Positions 25,800 to 34,293 of a stretch of DNA of 64,000 nucleotides are shown here, in pieces (positions within the stretch are counted from its first letter, which is position 1; each line of letters starts with the position of its first letter). Source of the stretch: Nocardia suismassiliense (lineage in GTDB: Bacteria > Actinomycetota > Actinomycetes > Mycobacteriales > Mycobacteriaceae); the NCBI RefSeq assembly GCF_900269665.1, contig NZ_LT985361.1:8388390-8452389 (forward strand), written 5' to 3'. The notes under the pieces were generated by a model. The model was not told the origin of the DNA, did no database searches, and was given only the letters and a program-made list of their open reading frames with translations. The translations under genes were made by a program, and so were the position numbers.

Positions 25800-27590
25800 T
25801 CAGTGACCCTCCGCCAGCTCCATCCAACGTTCCTCTGCGGCTTCCTTTTCCGCGATGACCTGCTTGAGCTCGGCCCCGAGTTTGACCAGCTTGTCCGGGT
25901 CCGTCGCGGCCTCGGCCAGCGCGGCGTGCAGTTGCCGCTCGCGTTCGTCGAACTTCTCGATGGACCGTTCCAGCTTGGACAGTTCCTTGCGGGCGGCCCG
26001 CTGGGTCGCGGCGTCGGTCACCGGCGCGGACTTCGTATCGGCGGCGCCCGAACGGGCCACGGCGTCACCCTGCGCGGCGCGCTTCTTCAGGTACTCGTCG
26101 ATGCCGCCGGGCAGATTGGTGAGCTTGCCGTCGCCGAACAGCGCCCAGGTGGAGTCGCAGATGCGCTCGATCAGGTAGCGGTCGTGGCTGATGACGACCA
26201 GGGTGCCCGCCCAGTTGTCGAGCAGGTCTTCCAGCTGCTGCAGCGTATCGATGTCCAGGTCGTTGGTCGGCTCGTCGAGCAGCAGCACGTTCGGCTCGGC
26301 CATCAGGATGCGGGTCAGCTGCAGCCTGCGCCGCTCGCCACCGGACAGATCGCCGACCGGGGTGCGCTGCCTGGCCGGGGTGAAGCCGAGCCGCTCGGCG
26401 AGCTGACCCGCCGAGATCTCCTTGTCGCCCAGCATGATTCGCTGCGCGACCTGTTGCACCGCCTCCAGCACGCGCATGTCGGTCGGCAGATCGTCGAGTT
26501 CCTGACGCAGCCAGCCGATCTGCACCGTCTGGCCTTGAATGCGTTTGCCCGCCGCCGGTTCCGTCTCGCCGGCCAGCGTGCGCAGCAGGGTCGTCTTGCC
26601 GGAACCGTTCACGCCGACCAGGCCGACCCGCTCCCCCGGCGCGAGCCGCCAGGTCAAGTCGCGCACCAACTCCCGGCCGTCCGGGGTGGTGAGGGTGGTG
26701 TCCTCCAGCTCGATGACGACGCGGCCCAGCCGCTTTCGCGCGAACGCGGCCAGCGACACACTGTCGCGCGGCGCGGGCACATCGGCGATCAGCGCCTCGG
26801 CGGCCTCCACCCGGTAGCGCGGTTTGGAGGTGCGGGCCTTGGCCCCGCGCCGCAGCCAGGCCAGTTCCTTGCGGGCCAGGTTGGCGCGCCGCGCCTCGGA
26901 GGCGTCGGCCTGCCTCGCGCGCTCGGCGCGGGCGAAGATCCAGTCGCCGTAGCCACCCTCGTAGGTCTCGACCTTGCCGCCGACCACCTCCCAGGTGTTG
27001 GTGGCGACGGTGTCGAGGAACCAGCGATCGTGGGTCACCACCACCAGCGCGCTGCGCCGGTTGAGCAGATGCTGGGCCAGCCACTGCACGCCTTCGACGT
27101 CGAGGTGGTTGGTCGGTTCGTCGAGCACGAGCAGGTCGAGCTCGCGGACCAGCGCGGCGGCCAGCGCGACGCGCCGCCGCTCACCGCCGGAAAGATTGTC
27201 GATCGAGGTTTCCAGCCCGAGCCCGGCGATGCCGATACCTTCCATCACCGACCGGATGCGCGGGTTGGCCGCCCACTCGTGCTCGGCGACGTCGTCGGTC
27301 ATCGCGTCGTCGGCCAGCCCCGCCAGCACAACATCGCCCACCGTCGAGCCGGGCGGCAGCACGCCGCGCTGCGTCACCGTGGCGATCCGCAGCCCGCCGA
27401 CCCGGCTGACCCGCCCACTGTCCGGCGGCTCCAGCCCGGTGAGCACCTCGAGCAGCGTGGTCTTACCGCCACCGTTCAAACCGACAACCCCGATACGCTC
27501 GCCCGCGTGGACGCCCATCGATACGTTGTCTAGCAGCGGAGTGATCCCAAAACTCTTGGAGACCTGCTCGAGGTTGATCAGGTTGGACAT
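25800..27590 (-). CDS. ABC-F family ATPase, Uup-like
   Basis: A 596-residue protein with two ABC domains and no membrane segment. Domain 1 has GLNGGGKTTLLEVL and LSGGERRRVALAAALV; domain 2 has GVNGSGKTTLLRTL and LSGGERRRLQLTRIL, both followed by Walker B LLDEPTN(H/D)LD. The linker holds the ABC-F arm region. The C-terminal about 70 residues form a charged coiled coil (KELSKLERSIEKFDERERQL), as in Uup. ABC-F proteins act on ribosomes or, for Uup, on DNA structures and translation. The ATG at 27590 follows GGAAGGA. It lies downstream of ispE on the same strand. Confidence 0.93.
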   Translation of the reverse strand: MSNLINLEQVSKSFGITPLLDNVSMGVHAGERIGVVGLNGGGKTTLLEVLTGLEPPDSGRVSRVGGLRIATVTQRGVLPPGSTVGDVVLAGLADDAMTDDVAEHEWAANPRIRSVMEGIGIAGLGLETSIDNLSGGERRRVALAAALVRELDLLVLDEPTNHLDVEGVQWLAQHLLNRRSALVVVTHDRWFLDTVATNTWEVVGGKVETYEGGYGDWIFARAERARQADASEARRANLARKELAWLRRGAKARTSKPRYRVEAAEALIADVPAPRDSVSLAAFARKRLGRVVIELEDTTLTTPDGRELVRDLTWRLAPGERVGLVGVNGSGKTTLLRTLAGETEPAAGKRIQGQTVQIGWLRQELDDLPTDMRVLEAVQQVAQRIMLGDKEISAGQLAERLGFTPARQRTPVGDLSGGERRRLQLTRILMAEPNVLLLDEPTNDLDIDTLQQLEDLLDNWAGTLVVISHDRYLIERICDSTWALFGDGKLTNLPGGIDEYLKKRAAQGDAVARSGAADTKSAPVTDAATQRAARKELSKLERSIEKFDERERQLHAALAEAATDPDKLVKLGAELKQVIAEKEAAEERWMELAEGH

Positions 27591-27691
27591 GAATCCTTCC
27601 GGTCCTAACGGTGGCGGGCTCGTTGCTTGCCCAGAGCCAGCGTACTGAGCTCCCCACCTCGCGGTTCCGCGTGCCCACGTCTGGGCTGTCC

Positions 27692-28636
27692 TCAACGCTT
27701 ACCCGGGGTCTCGCTGTTGACGACACGGGCGCCGGGCACGGGGCCGCTCGCGGTCCGGACGCTGCGGCAAACACCGGCGCCCGCCAGCTCCGCCGCTACC
27801 GCGACTGCGGATTCCTCGCTTTCGCACAGGAACGCGCAGGTCGGGCCGGAGCCGGAGACCAAACCGGCCAGTGCCCCTGCGTTGACCCCGGCCCGCAAGG
27901 TCCGGCGCAGCTCCGGCTTCAGCGACAAGGCGGCCGCCTGCAGGTCGTTACCCAGCAGGGGGGCGAGCTGTTTCGGGTCGCCGAAGGCCAAGGCTTGCAT
28001 CAGCTGTTGTGGTTCGCCGAGCCGCGGCGGGGTGCCGTGCTCGCGCAGCCGGTCGAGTTCGGCGAAGACCGCCGGGGTGGACAAGCCGCCCTTGGCCAGC
28101 GCGAGCACCCAGTGAAAGCTGTTGCGGGACAGCACCGGAAGCAGTCGTTCGCCGCGCCCGGTGCCGAGCGCGGTACCGCCGTGCAGCGCGAACGGTACGT
28201 CGCTGCCGAGTTCGGCGGCCACGGCGGACAGTTCGTCGCGGGTGAGCCCGAGATCCCACAGTTCGTTGAGTCCGACCAGCGCGGCGGCGCCGTCCGCGCT
28301 GCCGCCCGCCATTCCGCCTGCCACCGGAATGCCCTTGGCGATAGCGAACTCCACCAGCGGCGCCCGGCCGGCCAGGTGCGCCAGCCGGACCGCCGCTTTC
28401 CACACCAGATTGGTGCGATCGGTGGGCACGTCGGCGGCGCCTTCGCCGGTGACCCGCACGGCCAGCGAGGCCGCGGGGGCGATCTCCACGTCGTCGCTCA
28501 GCGACAGCGCCTGGAACACCGTAGTCAGGTCGTGGAACCCATCGGCGCGCAGGTCACCGACTCCGAGATGGAGGTTCACCTTCGACGGCGCGCGCACGGT
28601 GATGGGGCTCGGCACAACTGACAGCACGGTGCCCAA
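27692..28636 (-). CDS. ispE: 4-diphosphocytidyl-2-C-methyl-D-erythritol kinase
   Basis: IspE phosphorylates CDP-methylerythritol in the MEP isoprenoid pathway. The 314-residue GHMP kinase has VRAPSKVNLHLGVG, the ATP loop PVAGGMAGGSADGAAAL, GSDVPFALHGGTALG and the C-terminal VSGSGPTCAFL. In M. tuberculosis ispE lies directly after ksgA (Rv1010-Rv1011); here about 3.3 kb separates them. The start was taken at the ATG 28636; the first residues before VRAPSKVN are variable and a later start is possible. Confidence 0.96.
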   Translation of the reverse strand: MGTVLSVVPSPITVRAPSKVNLHLGVGDLRADGFHDLTTVFQALSLSDDVEIAPAASLAVRVTGEGAADVPTDRTNLVWKAAVRLAHLAGRAPLVEFAIAKGIPVAGGMAGGSADGAAALVGLNELWDLGLTRDELSAVAAELGSDVPFALHGGTALGTGRGERLLPVLSRNSFHWVLALAKGGLSTPAVFAELDRLREHGTPPRLGEPQQLMQALAFGDPKQLAPLLGNDLQAAALSLKPELRRTLRAGVNAGALAGLVSGSGPTCAFLCESEESAVAVAAELAGAGVCRSVRTASGPVPGARVVNSETPGKR

Positions 28637-28703
28637 GCCTAACGGGTGGTCCCGGCCGTCGCGCCCCCCGATATCGGGCTATCACTCGAGCGGAATCGTA
28701 TGG

Positions 28704-29456
28704 TTACAGCAGCGCACCGCCGGTGGCATCGATCCACTGCCCGGTGACCCAGCGCCCGTCGGCGGAGGCGAGGAAGCCGACGACATCAGCCACATCGGCG
28801 GGTTGACCGAGCCGGTTCAGCGGCGACATGCGCGACACCATCGCTGCGGTCTCGGCATCATTCAGGAAGTGCGCGTTCATGTCGGTGTCGATCACACCGG
28901 GTGCGACCGCATTCACGGTGATCCCGCGCGCGCCGACCTCCTTGGCCAGCACGCTGGTCATGGCATTGATCGCACCTTTGGTCATCGTGTAGGCGATCAG
29001 CTCCGGCATGTGCGCCCCGTGGGTGAGGCCGGTGGAGATATTGATGATCCGGCCGCCGTCACGCAGCCGGTCCAGGCCGAGCTTGGTCACGAAGAACGGC
29101 GCCTTGGTGTTGACCGCGAAGACCCGGTCGAACGCGGCCTCGTCGGTGCCCGCGATCGGCTCGCGGATGCCGTCGATGCCCGCGTTGTTGACCAGGATGT
29201 CCACCCCGTCGGCATGTGCGTCGAAGGCGGCCCACAGTGCCGCGGCGTCGTCGGGCACGCCGAGCTCGGCGCGGATGGCGAAGGCCGAGCCGCCCGCGGC
29301 CTCGATCGCGGCGACGGTTTCCTTGGCCGCCTCGTCATTGCCGTTGTAGTGCACCGCTACCCGTGCGCCGTCCCGGCCGAGTCGTTCGGCGATGCCGCGG
29401 CCGATGCCCCGGCTGGCTCCGGTCACCAGTGCGGTCTTGCCTGTCAGTGCGCCCAT
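28704..29456 (-). CDS. SDR-family NAD(P)-dependent oxidoreductase
   Basis: A 250-residue classical SDR. It has the cofactor loop TGASRGIG (12-19), NNAG, and the active-site YTMTK, followed by GITVNAVAPGVIDTDMN and the C-terminal GQWIDATGGALL. Length and motifs resemble FabG-type reductases, but the substrate is unknown. It is divergent from the TetR gene at 29535, with two operator copies between them, and is probably the main target of that regulator. Confidence 0.93.
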   Translation of the reverse strand: MGALTGKTALVTGASRGIGRGIAERLGRDGARVAVHYNGNDEAAKETVAAIEAAGGSAFAIRAELGVPDDAAALWAAFDAHADGVDILVNNAGIDGIREPIAGTDEAAFDRVFAVNTKAPFFVTKLGLDRLRDGGRIINISTGLTHGAHMPELIAYTMTKGAINAMTSVLAKEVGARGITVNAVAPGVIDTDMNAHFLNDAETAAMVSRMSPLNRLGQPADVADVVGFLASADGRWVTGQWIDATGGALL

Positions 29457-29470
29457 TGTGCGTCCCTTTC

Positions 29471-29527
29471 TCTAGCGATCACTACAGAATCAGACGTTAG
29501 CACATTATCTAGCGATCGCTATAGAAT
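29471..29527. promoter_or_regulatory. Two 20-base operator copies between SDR and TetR genes
   Basis: TCTAGCGATCACTACAGAAT (29471-29490) and TCTAGCGATCGCTATAGAAT (29508-29527) differ at two bases; centres are 37 bases apart. The second contains the perfect palindrome TAGCGATCGCTA. Their position in a divergent SDR/TetR promoter region makes autoregulation very likely. Confidence 0.85.
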
Positions 29528-29534
29528 GAGTCCC

Positions 29535-30143
29535 ATGAGCACTCCGACCCGAGGCAGGCCGCGCTCGTTCGACCGAGCGGCCGCACTGGACAAGGCCACC
29601 CGGCTGTTCTGGGCGCGCGGCTACGAGGCCACCTCGATCGGTGATCTCACCGCCGCGATGGGCATCGGCGCGCCGAGTCTCTACGCGGCCTTCGGTGACA
29701 AGGCGACGCTGTTCAACGAGGCCGTACAGACCTTCGGCGCGCGGTACGGCCAATTCATTGCCCGCGCATTGGCGGAGGAGCCGACAGCCGAGGCGGCGGT
29801 GCGGCGCTTCCTGCGCGAGGGGGCGGCGGAGTACACCCGGCCCGACTGCCCGCACGGCTGCCTGGTGATGAGTGCGGGCGTGAACACGACGAGCGGCGAG
29901 GTCGCCGACATGCTGCGCGGATTGCGCGAGCGGAACCTCGGCCTGATCAGGGAACGCATTCAGGCCGACATCGACGCGGGCGTGCTCGTCACCGACGCCG
30001 ACGCGGCGACCCTGGCGCGCTACGTCGGCACGGTCATGCAGGGAATGTCGCAAGCGTCGCGGGACGGGGCGAGCCGAGCGGAACTGGAGAAGGTTGCCGA
30101 GTTGGCGATGCACGGCTGGGTGGCGACGACACCGGAAGGATGA
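29535..30143 (+). CDS. TetR-family regulator divergent from the SDR gene
   Basis: A 202-residue AcrR-like TetR protein. RGRPRSFDRAAALDKATRLF and MGIGAPSLYAAFGDKATLF form the DNA-binding domain (residues about 5-55). The middle PDCPHGCLVMSAGVNTTSGE is typical of the subfamily that controls neighbouring SDR genes. Starts at 29526 or 29535 are possible; neither has a ribosome site and the operator ends at 29527, so a leaderless or near-leaderless mRNA is plausible. Confidence 0.9.
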   Translation: MSTPTRGRPRSFDRAAALDKATRLFWARGYEATSIGDLTAAMGIGAPSLYAAFGDKATLFNEAVQTFGARYGQFIARALAEEPTAEAAVRRFLREGAAEYTRPDCPHGCLVMSAGVNTTSGEVADMLRGLRERNLGLIRERIQADIDAGVLVTDADAATLARYVGTVMQGMSQASRDGASRAELEKVAELAMHGWVATTPEG

Positions 30144-30172
30144 GGTCGCGGCGCGATAAATGGCTCTGAAGT

Positions 30173-31027
30173 ATGAAAGGAACAGCGCAGGCACCGTGTG
30201 ACGATCATCCGGTGATCGAGCAGCCTGAAATTCATGTCGGACCCGCCAGCGGAACGCTGCTGGAGCAGCCGGTTTCCGCACCGTCCGGCCGGATCTTCTG
30301 GACATTGGTCGGGCTCTACGTCCTGGCGACCCTGCTCGGCTCGGCGGCGATGCTTGCGCTGCAACCGGTTTCGGGCATCGACCCGCCGGCGCTCGCGCTG
30401 GTTCAGTTCGGTCCGGCGCTCGGCGCAGTGGTCACCTGGTTCAGCGGTCGCAGGATTATCAAGCCACTGCTTCCGGCGCCGGTGCCTGCCAAGCAAGTGC
30501 GTGCGAATCTCACCTACGTTCTGGTGGCCTGCCTGCTCTGCGGGTTATTGATCGCCGGGGCAACGGCATTCGCGGGGCACGATCTGGTCGGGCCCGCTGC
30601 GGTCGGGGGCGTGCCCTTCGTGGTGTTCTTCGTGATTCAGCTCGTCGGCGCGACCGGCGAGGAGATCGGGTGGCGTGGGTTGCTGCAACCGCTGCTGGAA
30701 TCGCGAGTGCGCCGGTTCGTGGCGATCGTGGTGACCGGTGCGGCATGGGCGCTGTGGCACGTGCAGGCGTTCGGCGCGGGTCCGGTGGTCGCTGTCTCCT
30801 TCTTCATCTCCGCGATGGCGTTCGCGGTGCTGCTCGGCAGCCTCGGTACCGGTAGCTGCCGGCAGCGGATTGTGGTTGCGGCGGTGGGGCACTGGTTGAT
30901 CAATGCCGGGATCTATCTGACCGCCGGGGACGAGACACTCGGCAGCCCGCAGGTCGTATTCATCGCGATGGGGGCTGTTGTCGCGACCGCGGTGACTCTC
31001 GCAGTACGGTCGTGGCGGACGCGATGA
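30173..31027 (+). CDS. CPBP-family intramembrane metalloprotease homologue
   Basis: A 284-residue integral membrane protein with about seven or eight helices from residue 42 on. The CPBP (Abi/CAAX protease-like) signature is present: ATGEEIGWRG near residue 161, WALWHVQAFG near 195 and GHWLINAG near 240, giving the glutamate pair and both histidines. Members process membrane proteins or confer self-immunity to peptides in some bacteria; no bacteriocin gene is seen here. It starts 29 bases after the TetR gene and may be co-transcribed. Confidence 0.9.
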   Translation: MKGTAQAPCDDHPVIEQPEIHVGPASGTLLEQPVSAPSGRIFWTLVGLYVLATLLGSAAMLALQPVSGIDPPALALVQFGPALGAVVTWFSGRRIIKPLLPAPVPAKQVRANLTYVLVACLLCGLLIAGATAFAGHDLVGPAAVGGVPFVVFFVIQLVGATGEEIGWRGLLQPLLESRVRRFVAIVVTGAAWALWHVQAFGAGPVVAVSFFISAMAFAVLLGSLGTGSCRQRIVVAAVGHWLINAGIYLTAGDETLGSPQVVFIAMGAVVATAVTLAVRSWRTR

Positions 31028-31051
31028 ACGGTCGAATCGCCACTTGCGTGG

Positions 31052-31092
31052 CATACCCATGGGGGGTATGTTCGTTCATGTCGGGGTACCCC
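31052..31092 (+). promoter_or_regulatory. CsoR-like copper operator(s) upstream of the copper chaperone
   Basis: CATACCC-ATGGG-GGGTATG (31052-31070) is a 7+7 inverted repeat of the TACCCC/GGGGTA type bound by CsoR repressors. GGGGTACCCC (31083-31092) is a second perfect palindrome 12 bases on. Both precede the HMA gene. No csoR gene is in the window. Confidence 0.75.
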
Positions 31093-31128
31093 CGGCCCGT
31101 ATGATGAAAATGAGCGAAGGAGTCGGAG

Positions 31129-31335
31129 ATGCCCAGTTCCACCTACACCGTGACGGGGATGACCTGCGGGCACTGCGTGAGCTCCGTCAAGACGGAGATC
31201 GGCAAGATCGACGGCGTCACCAGTGTCGATGTCGATCTCGCCAGCGGTGCGGTCACCGTCGACAGCGCGGCACCGATCGCCGATTCCGAGATCGCCGCCG
31301 CCGTGGACGAGGCGGGGTACGAGGTCGCCGTCTGA
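31129..31335 (+). CDS. Heavy-metal-associated (HMA) copper chaperone, CopZ-like
   Basis: A 68-residue protein that is a single HMA domain. The metal site is GMTCGHCVSSV (Cys13, Cys16). GKIDGVTSVDVDL and EAGYEVAV complete the ferredoxin-like fold. It would carry Cu(I) to a P-type ATPase or repressor; neither is visible here. The ATG at 31129 follows GGAG. The CsoR-type operators upstream support copper-induced expression. Confidence 0.95.
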   Translation: MPSSTYTVTGMTCGHCVSSVKTEIGKIDGVTSVDVDLASGAVTVDSAAPIADSEIAAAVDEAGYEVAV

Positions 31336-31968
31336 TACCGGACCGGCGGGCGTTCGCCGCCTTCGGGCGCCGAATCAGGCCGGAGCCTTGCACTTTCGGA
31401 TCGCGGGACCGGACGGCACGCCGGTTCGTCCGGTTCCGCATCCACCACGAAAGCCTGGCTGATCATCCGGCCCGATACGACGCAGGATCAGGTGCGACCG
31501 ATCGCACTCGAAGTCGCGTCCTCTGCGCAGACCCCCCGAGTGCGGGCGCGTATCGGCGCTATCTAGACTTCTCCCCCGGCGGCGCGGTGCACACCGCACC
31601 GTTCACCATGGACGACGCCATGGTCGAATCATCCACAGGCTCATCCACATCCGGCGGCACACTGCGTCAGGGTGCCGAGCACTGAGGTCCGCACTTGCGG
31701 GTCTCCGCTCGATCGCTCCGTCGGCAGACGGGCTGACCTGCGCTTACCGCGCCGTGCGAATCGTGAAGACGCACAATCGGATAGACGACACCACTGCGGC
31801 CGCCCACGTTGCGACAAAAAGGCAAAAGCCAGTTATCCACAATCTGCATCGCCGGAATTACCGGTGGAACGCGTTGCCGATACAGGTTCGCTGCGCGCGT
31901 ATTCGCTTCGGCCGCAACACAAACCGACCAGTACGCCTATCTCGATACTCTCCCGGTGACTGCGTTAC
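31336..31968. other. Non-coding stretch between the copper chaperone and ksgA
   Basis: About 630 bases with no open frame that looks like a protein and no clear ribosome site. Short TCATCCACA elements occur at 31629-31637 and 31641-31649 and a perfect TTATCCACA DnaA-type box at 31833-31841. I see no strong T-tailed terminator for either flanking gene. Confidence 0.5.
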
Positions 31969-32850
31969 TCAGGCCTGGGCGGCGAGGCGGACGAACGCCG
32001 CTGTGTCGAGGGTTTCACCGCGGGCCGTCGGGGCGATGCCGGCGGCGACGAGACGACGTTCGGCTTCCGCGGGTGAGCCGGCCCAGCCGGCCAACGCTGC
32101 GCGCAAGGTTTTGCGGCGTTGTGCGAAAGCCGCGTCGACGACCTCCCAGACGCGGCGGCGATGGTCGTCGTCCATCGACCACGGGGGTTCGGCGTAGCGG
32201 TCGACGCGGACCAAGCCGGAATCGACGCGCGGAACCGGCCAGAAGACCTGGGTGCCGACGGCGCCCGCGCGGCGGACGGTACCGAAGAAGCCGGCCTTCA
32301 CGCTGGGCACGCCGTAGATGCGACTGCCGGGGGCGGCCGCGAGCCGGTCCGCCACCTCGGCCTGCACCATCACCAAAGACACTGTGATGCTAGGCAATTC
32401 GGCCAGGAGGTGCAGCAGCACCGGGACCGCCACGTTGTATGGCAGGTTCGCCACCAGCGCGGTCGGCGACACCGGGAGGTCGGCGGCGGCGACCCGCAAC
32501 GCGTCCGCTTCGACAACCGTCAACCGGTCGGCCAGTTCGGGCGCCCGGTCCGCGACGGTCACCGGGAGGTGCTCGGCGAGCACCGGATCGATCTCGACGG
32601 CGACGACCGAATCCACCACGTCGAGCAGCGCCAACGTCAGCGAACCGAGTCCCGGCCCGACCTCGAGCACCACGTCGTCACGCCCGACGCCGGCCGCCGT
32701 GACGATCCGGCGCACCGTGTTCCCGTCGTGCACGAAGTTCTGCCCGAGCTGCTTGGTCGGCCGCACGCCGAGCCGCTCGGCCAGCACCCGCACTTCGGCG
32801 GGTCCGAGCAACGCGGCACTCCCACGAGCAGCAACTTCAGGTTCGGACAC
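31969..32850 (-). CDS. ksgA: 16S rRNA (adenine1518-N6/adenine1519-N6)-dimethyltransferase
   Basis: KsgA dimethylates two adenines in helix 45 of 16S rRNA during small-subunit assembly. The 293-residue protein has QLGQNFVHD, the SAM loop EVGPGLGSLT (63-72), VEIDP and the catalytic NLPYN (135-139). The C-terminal FAQRRKTLRAAL is typical. Loss of KsgA gives kasugamycin resistance in other bacteria. It lies downstream of rpfB and the lipase gene on the same strand, as rpfB-ksgA in M. tuberculosis. Confidence 0.97.
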   Translation of the reverse strand: MSEPEVAARGSAALLGPAEVRVLAERLGVRPTKQLGQNFVHDGNTVRRIVTAAGVGRDDVVLEVGPGLGSLTLALLDVVDSVVAVEIDPVLAEHLPVTVADRAPELADRLTVVEADALRVAAADLPVSPTALVANLPYNVAVPVLLHLLAELPSITVSLVMVQAEVADRLAAAPGSRIYGVPSVKAGFFGTVRRAGAVGTQVFWPVPRVDSGLVRVDRYAEPPWSMDDDHRRRVWEVVDAAFAQRRKTLRAALAGWAGSPAEAERRLVAAGIAPTARGETLDTAAFVRLAAQA

Positions 32851-32904
32851 CTGAAGAACCTATCAACCTCCGGGATGTGCCCTGCGCAAACCTGGCCTCG
32901 CCGC

Positions 32905-34071
32905 CTACCGCTGCGGCGCCGGTGCCTTGACGCGGTCGAGGAAGGAATCGATGGCCGCCCACATCGGCGGGTTGAGCTGGGTGTGCGTGCCGGTGCCGGT
33001 GACGGTCTGGAAATCGACACCGTTGGCGGCGAACTGGGCGGCCAGTGCGGCGTGCAGTGGAGAGGGCACGACGGTGTCGGTGACATTGAGCAGCAACAGG
33101 ATCGGGGCGTCGTAGCCGGAAGTCGGCACGGTGAGGTAGGTGTCGAGGGCGGATCGGATGGGCTCGTCGGCGAGCGGCCTGGCGAGCAGGTCGCCGACGC
33201 CGAGGCCGCGCACGCGCTCGGTGATGCCGTCCAGGCACCGGGTGCCGACGCTGTCCAAGACCTCTCGCCCCTGCGGGGTGAGGTACTGGTCGACATTCAC
33301 GTCAGGGCGGGCGGCGCGCAGACCCGCCAGGATGCTGACGAAGAAGCTCATCGCGCCGTCACCACCGCGGACCGCAGGGATGTTCGGCCCGGCCAGTGGC
33401 AGCACCTTCTCCACATCGGATTCGGGGTCGATCGCGATGGTGCCGCGGAAATCCAGGTCCGGCGCGTAGCTGGCTTGCAGGTGGCCGGTGCCGAGCGCGG
33501 CCTGCCCGCCCTGCGACACCCCGAGCACGGCCCAGGTGCGCGACAACTCGGGATGAGTGGTGCGGGCGGCGCGCAGCAGATCGATGGTGGCGGTCGCCTC
33601 CGAGGCGATCTCCAGGTACGGGTGCGGGCCCGTGTCGAAGCGGCCGAGTCCGAGGTAGTCGGGCGCGACCACGGCGAAGCCCTGGCCGAGCAGGCGCTGG
33701 ATCAGCCGGTCCTCTTTGGACCGGGTCTGCTGATAAGGATGGCCCGCCGGATCGGACTGCCCGCCGCAGCCCGCGCCGAGACCGGTGGTGCCGTGGTCGT
33801 AGGCGACGACCGGCCAGCCACCCGCGGGCGGCGTGCCCGGCGGGACGAACAGCGCGCCGCTGGCCTGCCGCGGCGTTCCGTCCGATGCGCGCATCCAGTA
33901 CTCGACCACCGAGCCACCCGATACCCCGTGCCAGCCGTCCGGCTGGGCGGCGACCGAGATCAGCGTCCCGGGAGTTTCCGCGTGTGCCGGAGCAACATTC
34001 ACGCACAACGCGGCACTGGCCGACAACGTGGCTACCGCCACCGCACGCCGGCACACCTGAACAACCCTCAT
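32905..34071 (-). CDS. Secreted lipase of the LIP (secretory lipase) family
   Basis: A 388-residue exported alpha/beta hydrolase. The signal peptide has a twin-basic start, a hydrophobic core (AVAVATLSASAALCVNVA) and AHA-ET as a likely cleavage site near residue 32. The nucleophile elbow is GVSQGGQA; VVAYDHGTTGLG and GTHTQLNPP near the C terminus fit the oxyanion region and catalytic histidine. Members hydrolyse acylglycerols. The ATG at 34071 follows GAGGTG. It sits between ksgA and rpfB, where M. tuberculosis has no lipase. Confidence 0.85.
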   Translation of the reverse strand: MRVVQVCRRAVAVATLSASAALCVNVAPAHAETPGTLISVAAQPDGWHGVSGGSVVEYWMRASDGTPRQASGALFVPPGTPPAGGWPVVAYDHGTTGLGAGCGGQSDPAGHPYQQTRSKEDRLIQRLLGQGFAVVAPDYLGLGRFDTGPHPYLEIASEATATIDLLRAARTTHPELSRTWAVLGVSQGGQAALGTGHLQASYAPDLDFRGTIAIDPESDVEKVLPLAGPNIPAVRGGDGAMSFFVSILAGLRAARPDVNVDQYLTPQGREVLDSVGTRCLDGITERVRGLGVGDLLARPLADEPIRSALDTYLTVPTSGYDAPILLLLNVTDTVVPSPLHAALAAQFAANGVDFQTVTGTGTHTQLNPPMWAAIDSFLDRVKAPAPQR

Positions 34072-34223
34072 CGACCACACCTCACTGACCCGACCCACAC
34101 CGTCACAAACCTGGACGAGTGTACAGATCAGCGGAATATTGCCTGGTCCCCATGACCGCTCAGCGAATCGAAGGCAACACGAAGGGGTTCCGCCCCGTAA
34201 CCGCCATCACACGCACAGGTTCT

Positions 34224-34269
34224 GTTTTCCCGCATAGGGAATCGCATGCAATTTCCTATGCGGGAAAAC
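34224..34269. terminator. Very long hairpin between rpfB and the lipase gene
   Basis: GTTTTCCCGCATAGG (34224-34238) pairs perfectly with CCTATGCGGGAAAAC (34255-34269), 15 base pairs, and four more pairs (one G-T) extend it to an eight-base loop. It lies 25-70 bases after the rpfB stop codon. It could be the rpfB terminator, although the U-rich part is inside the stem. Confidence 0.65.
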
Positions 34270-34293
34270 GAAAGGTGTGCGGCTCGAGGAGGT

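Noticed and set aside
25803..27533. 576-codon plus-strand frame opposite the ABC-F gene
   Set aside because: Shadow of a gene with intact Walker and signature motifs on the minus strand.
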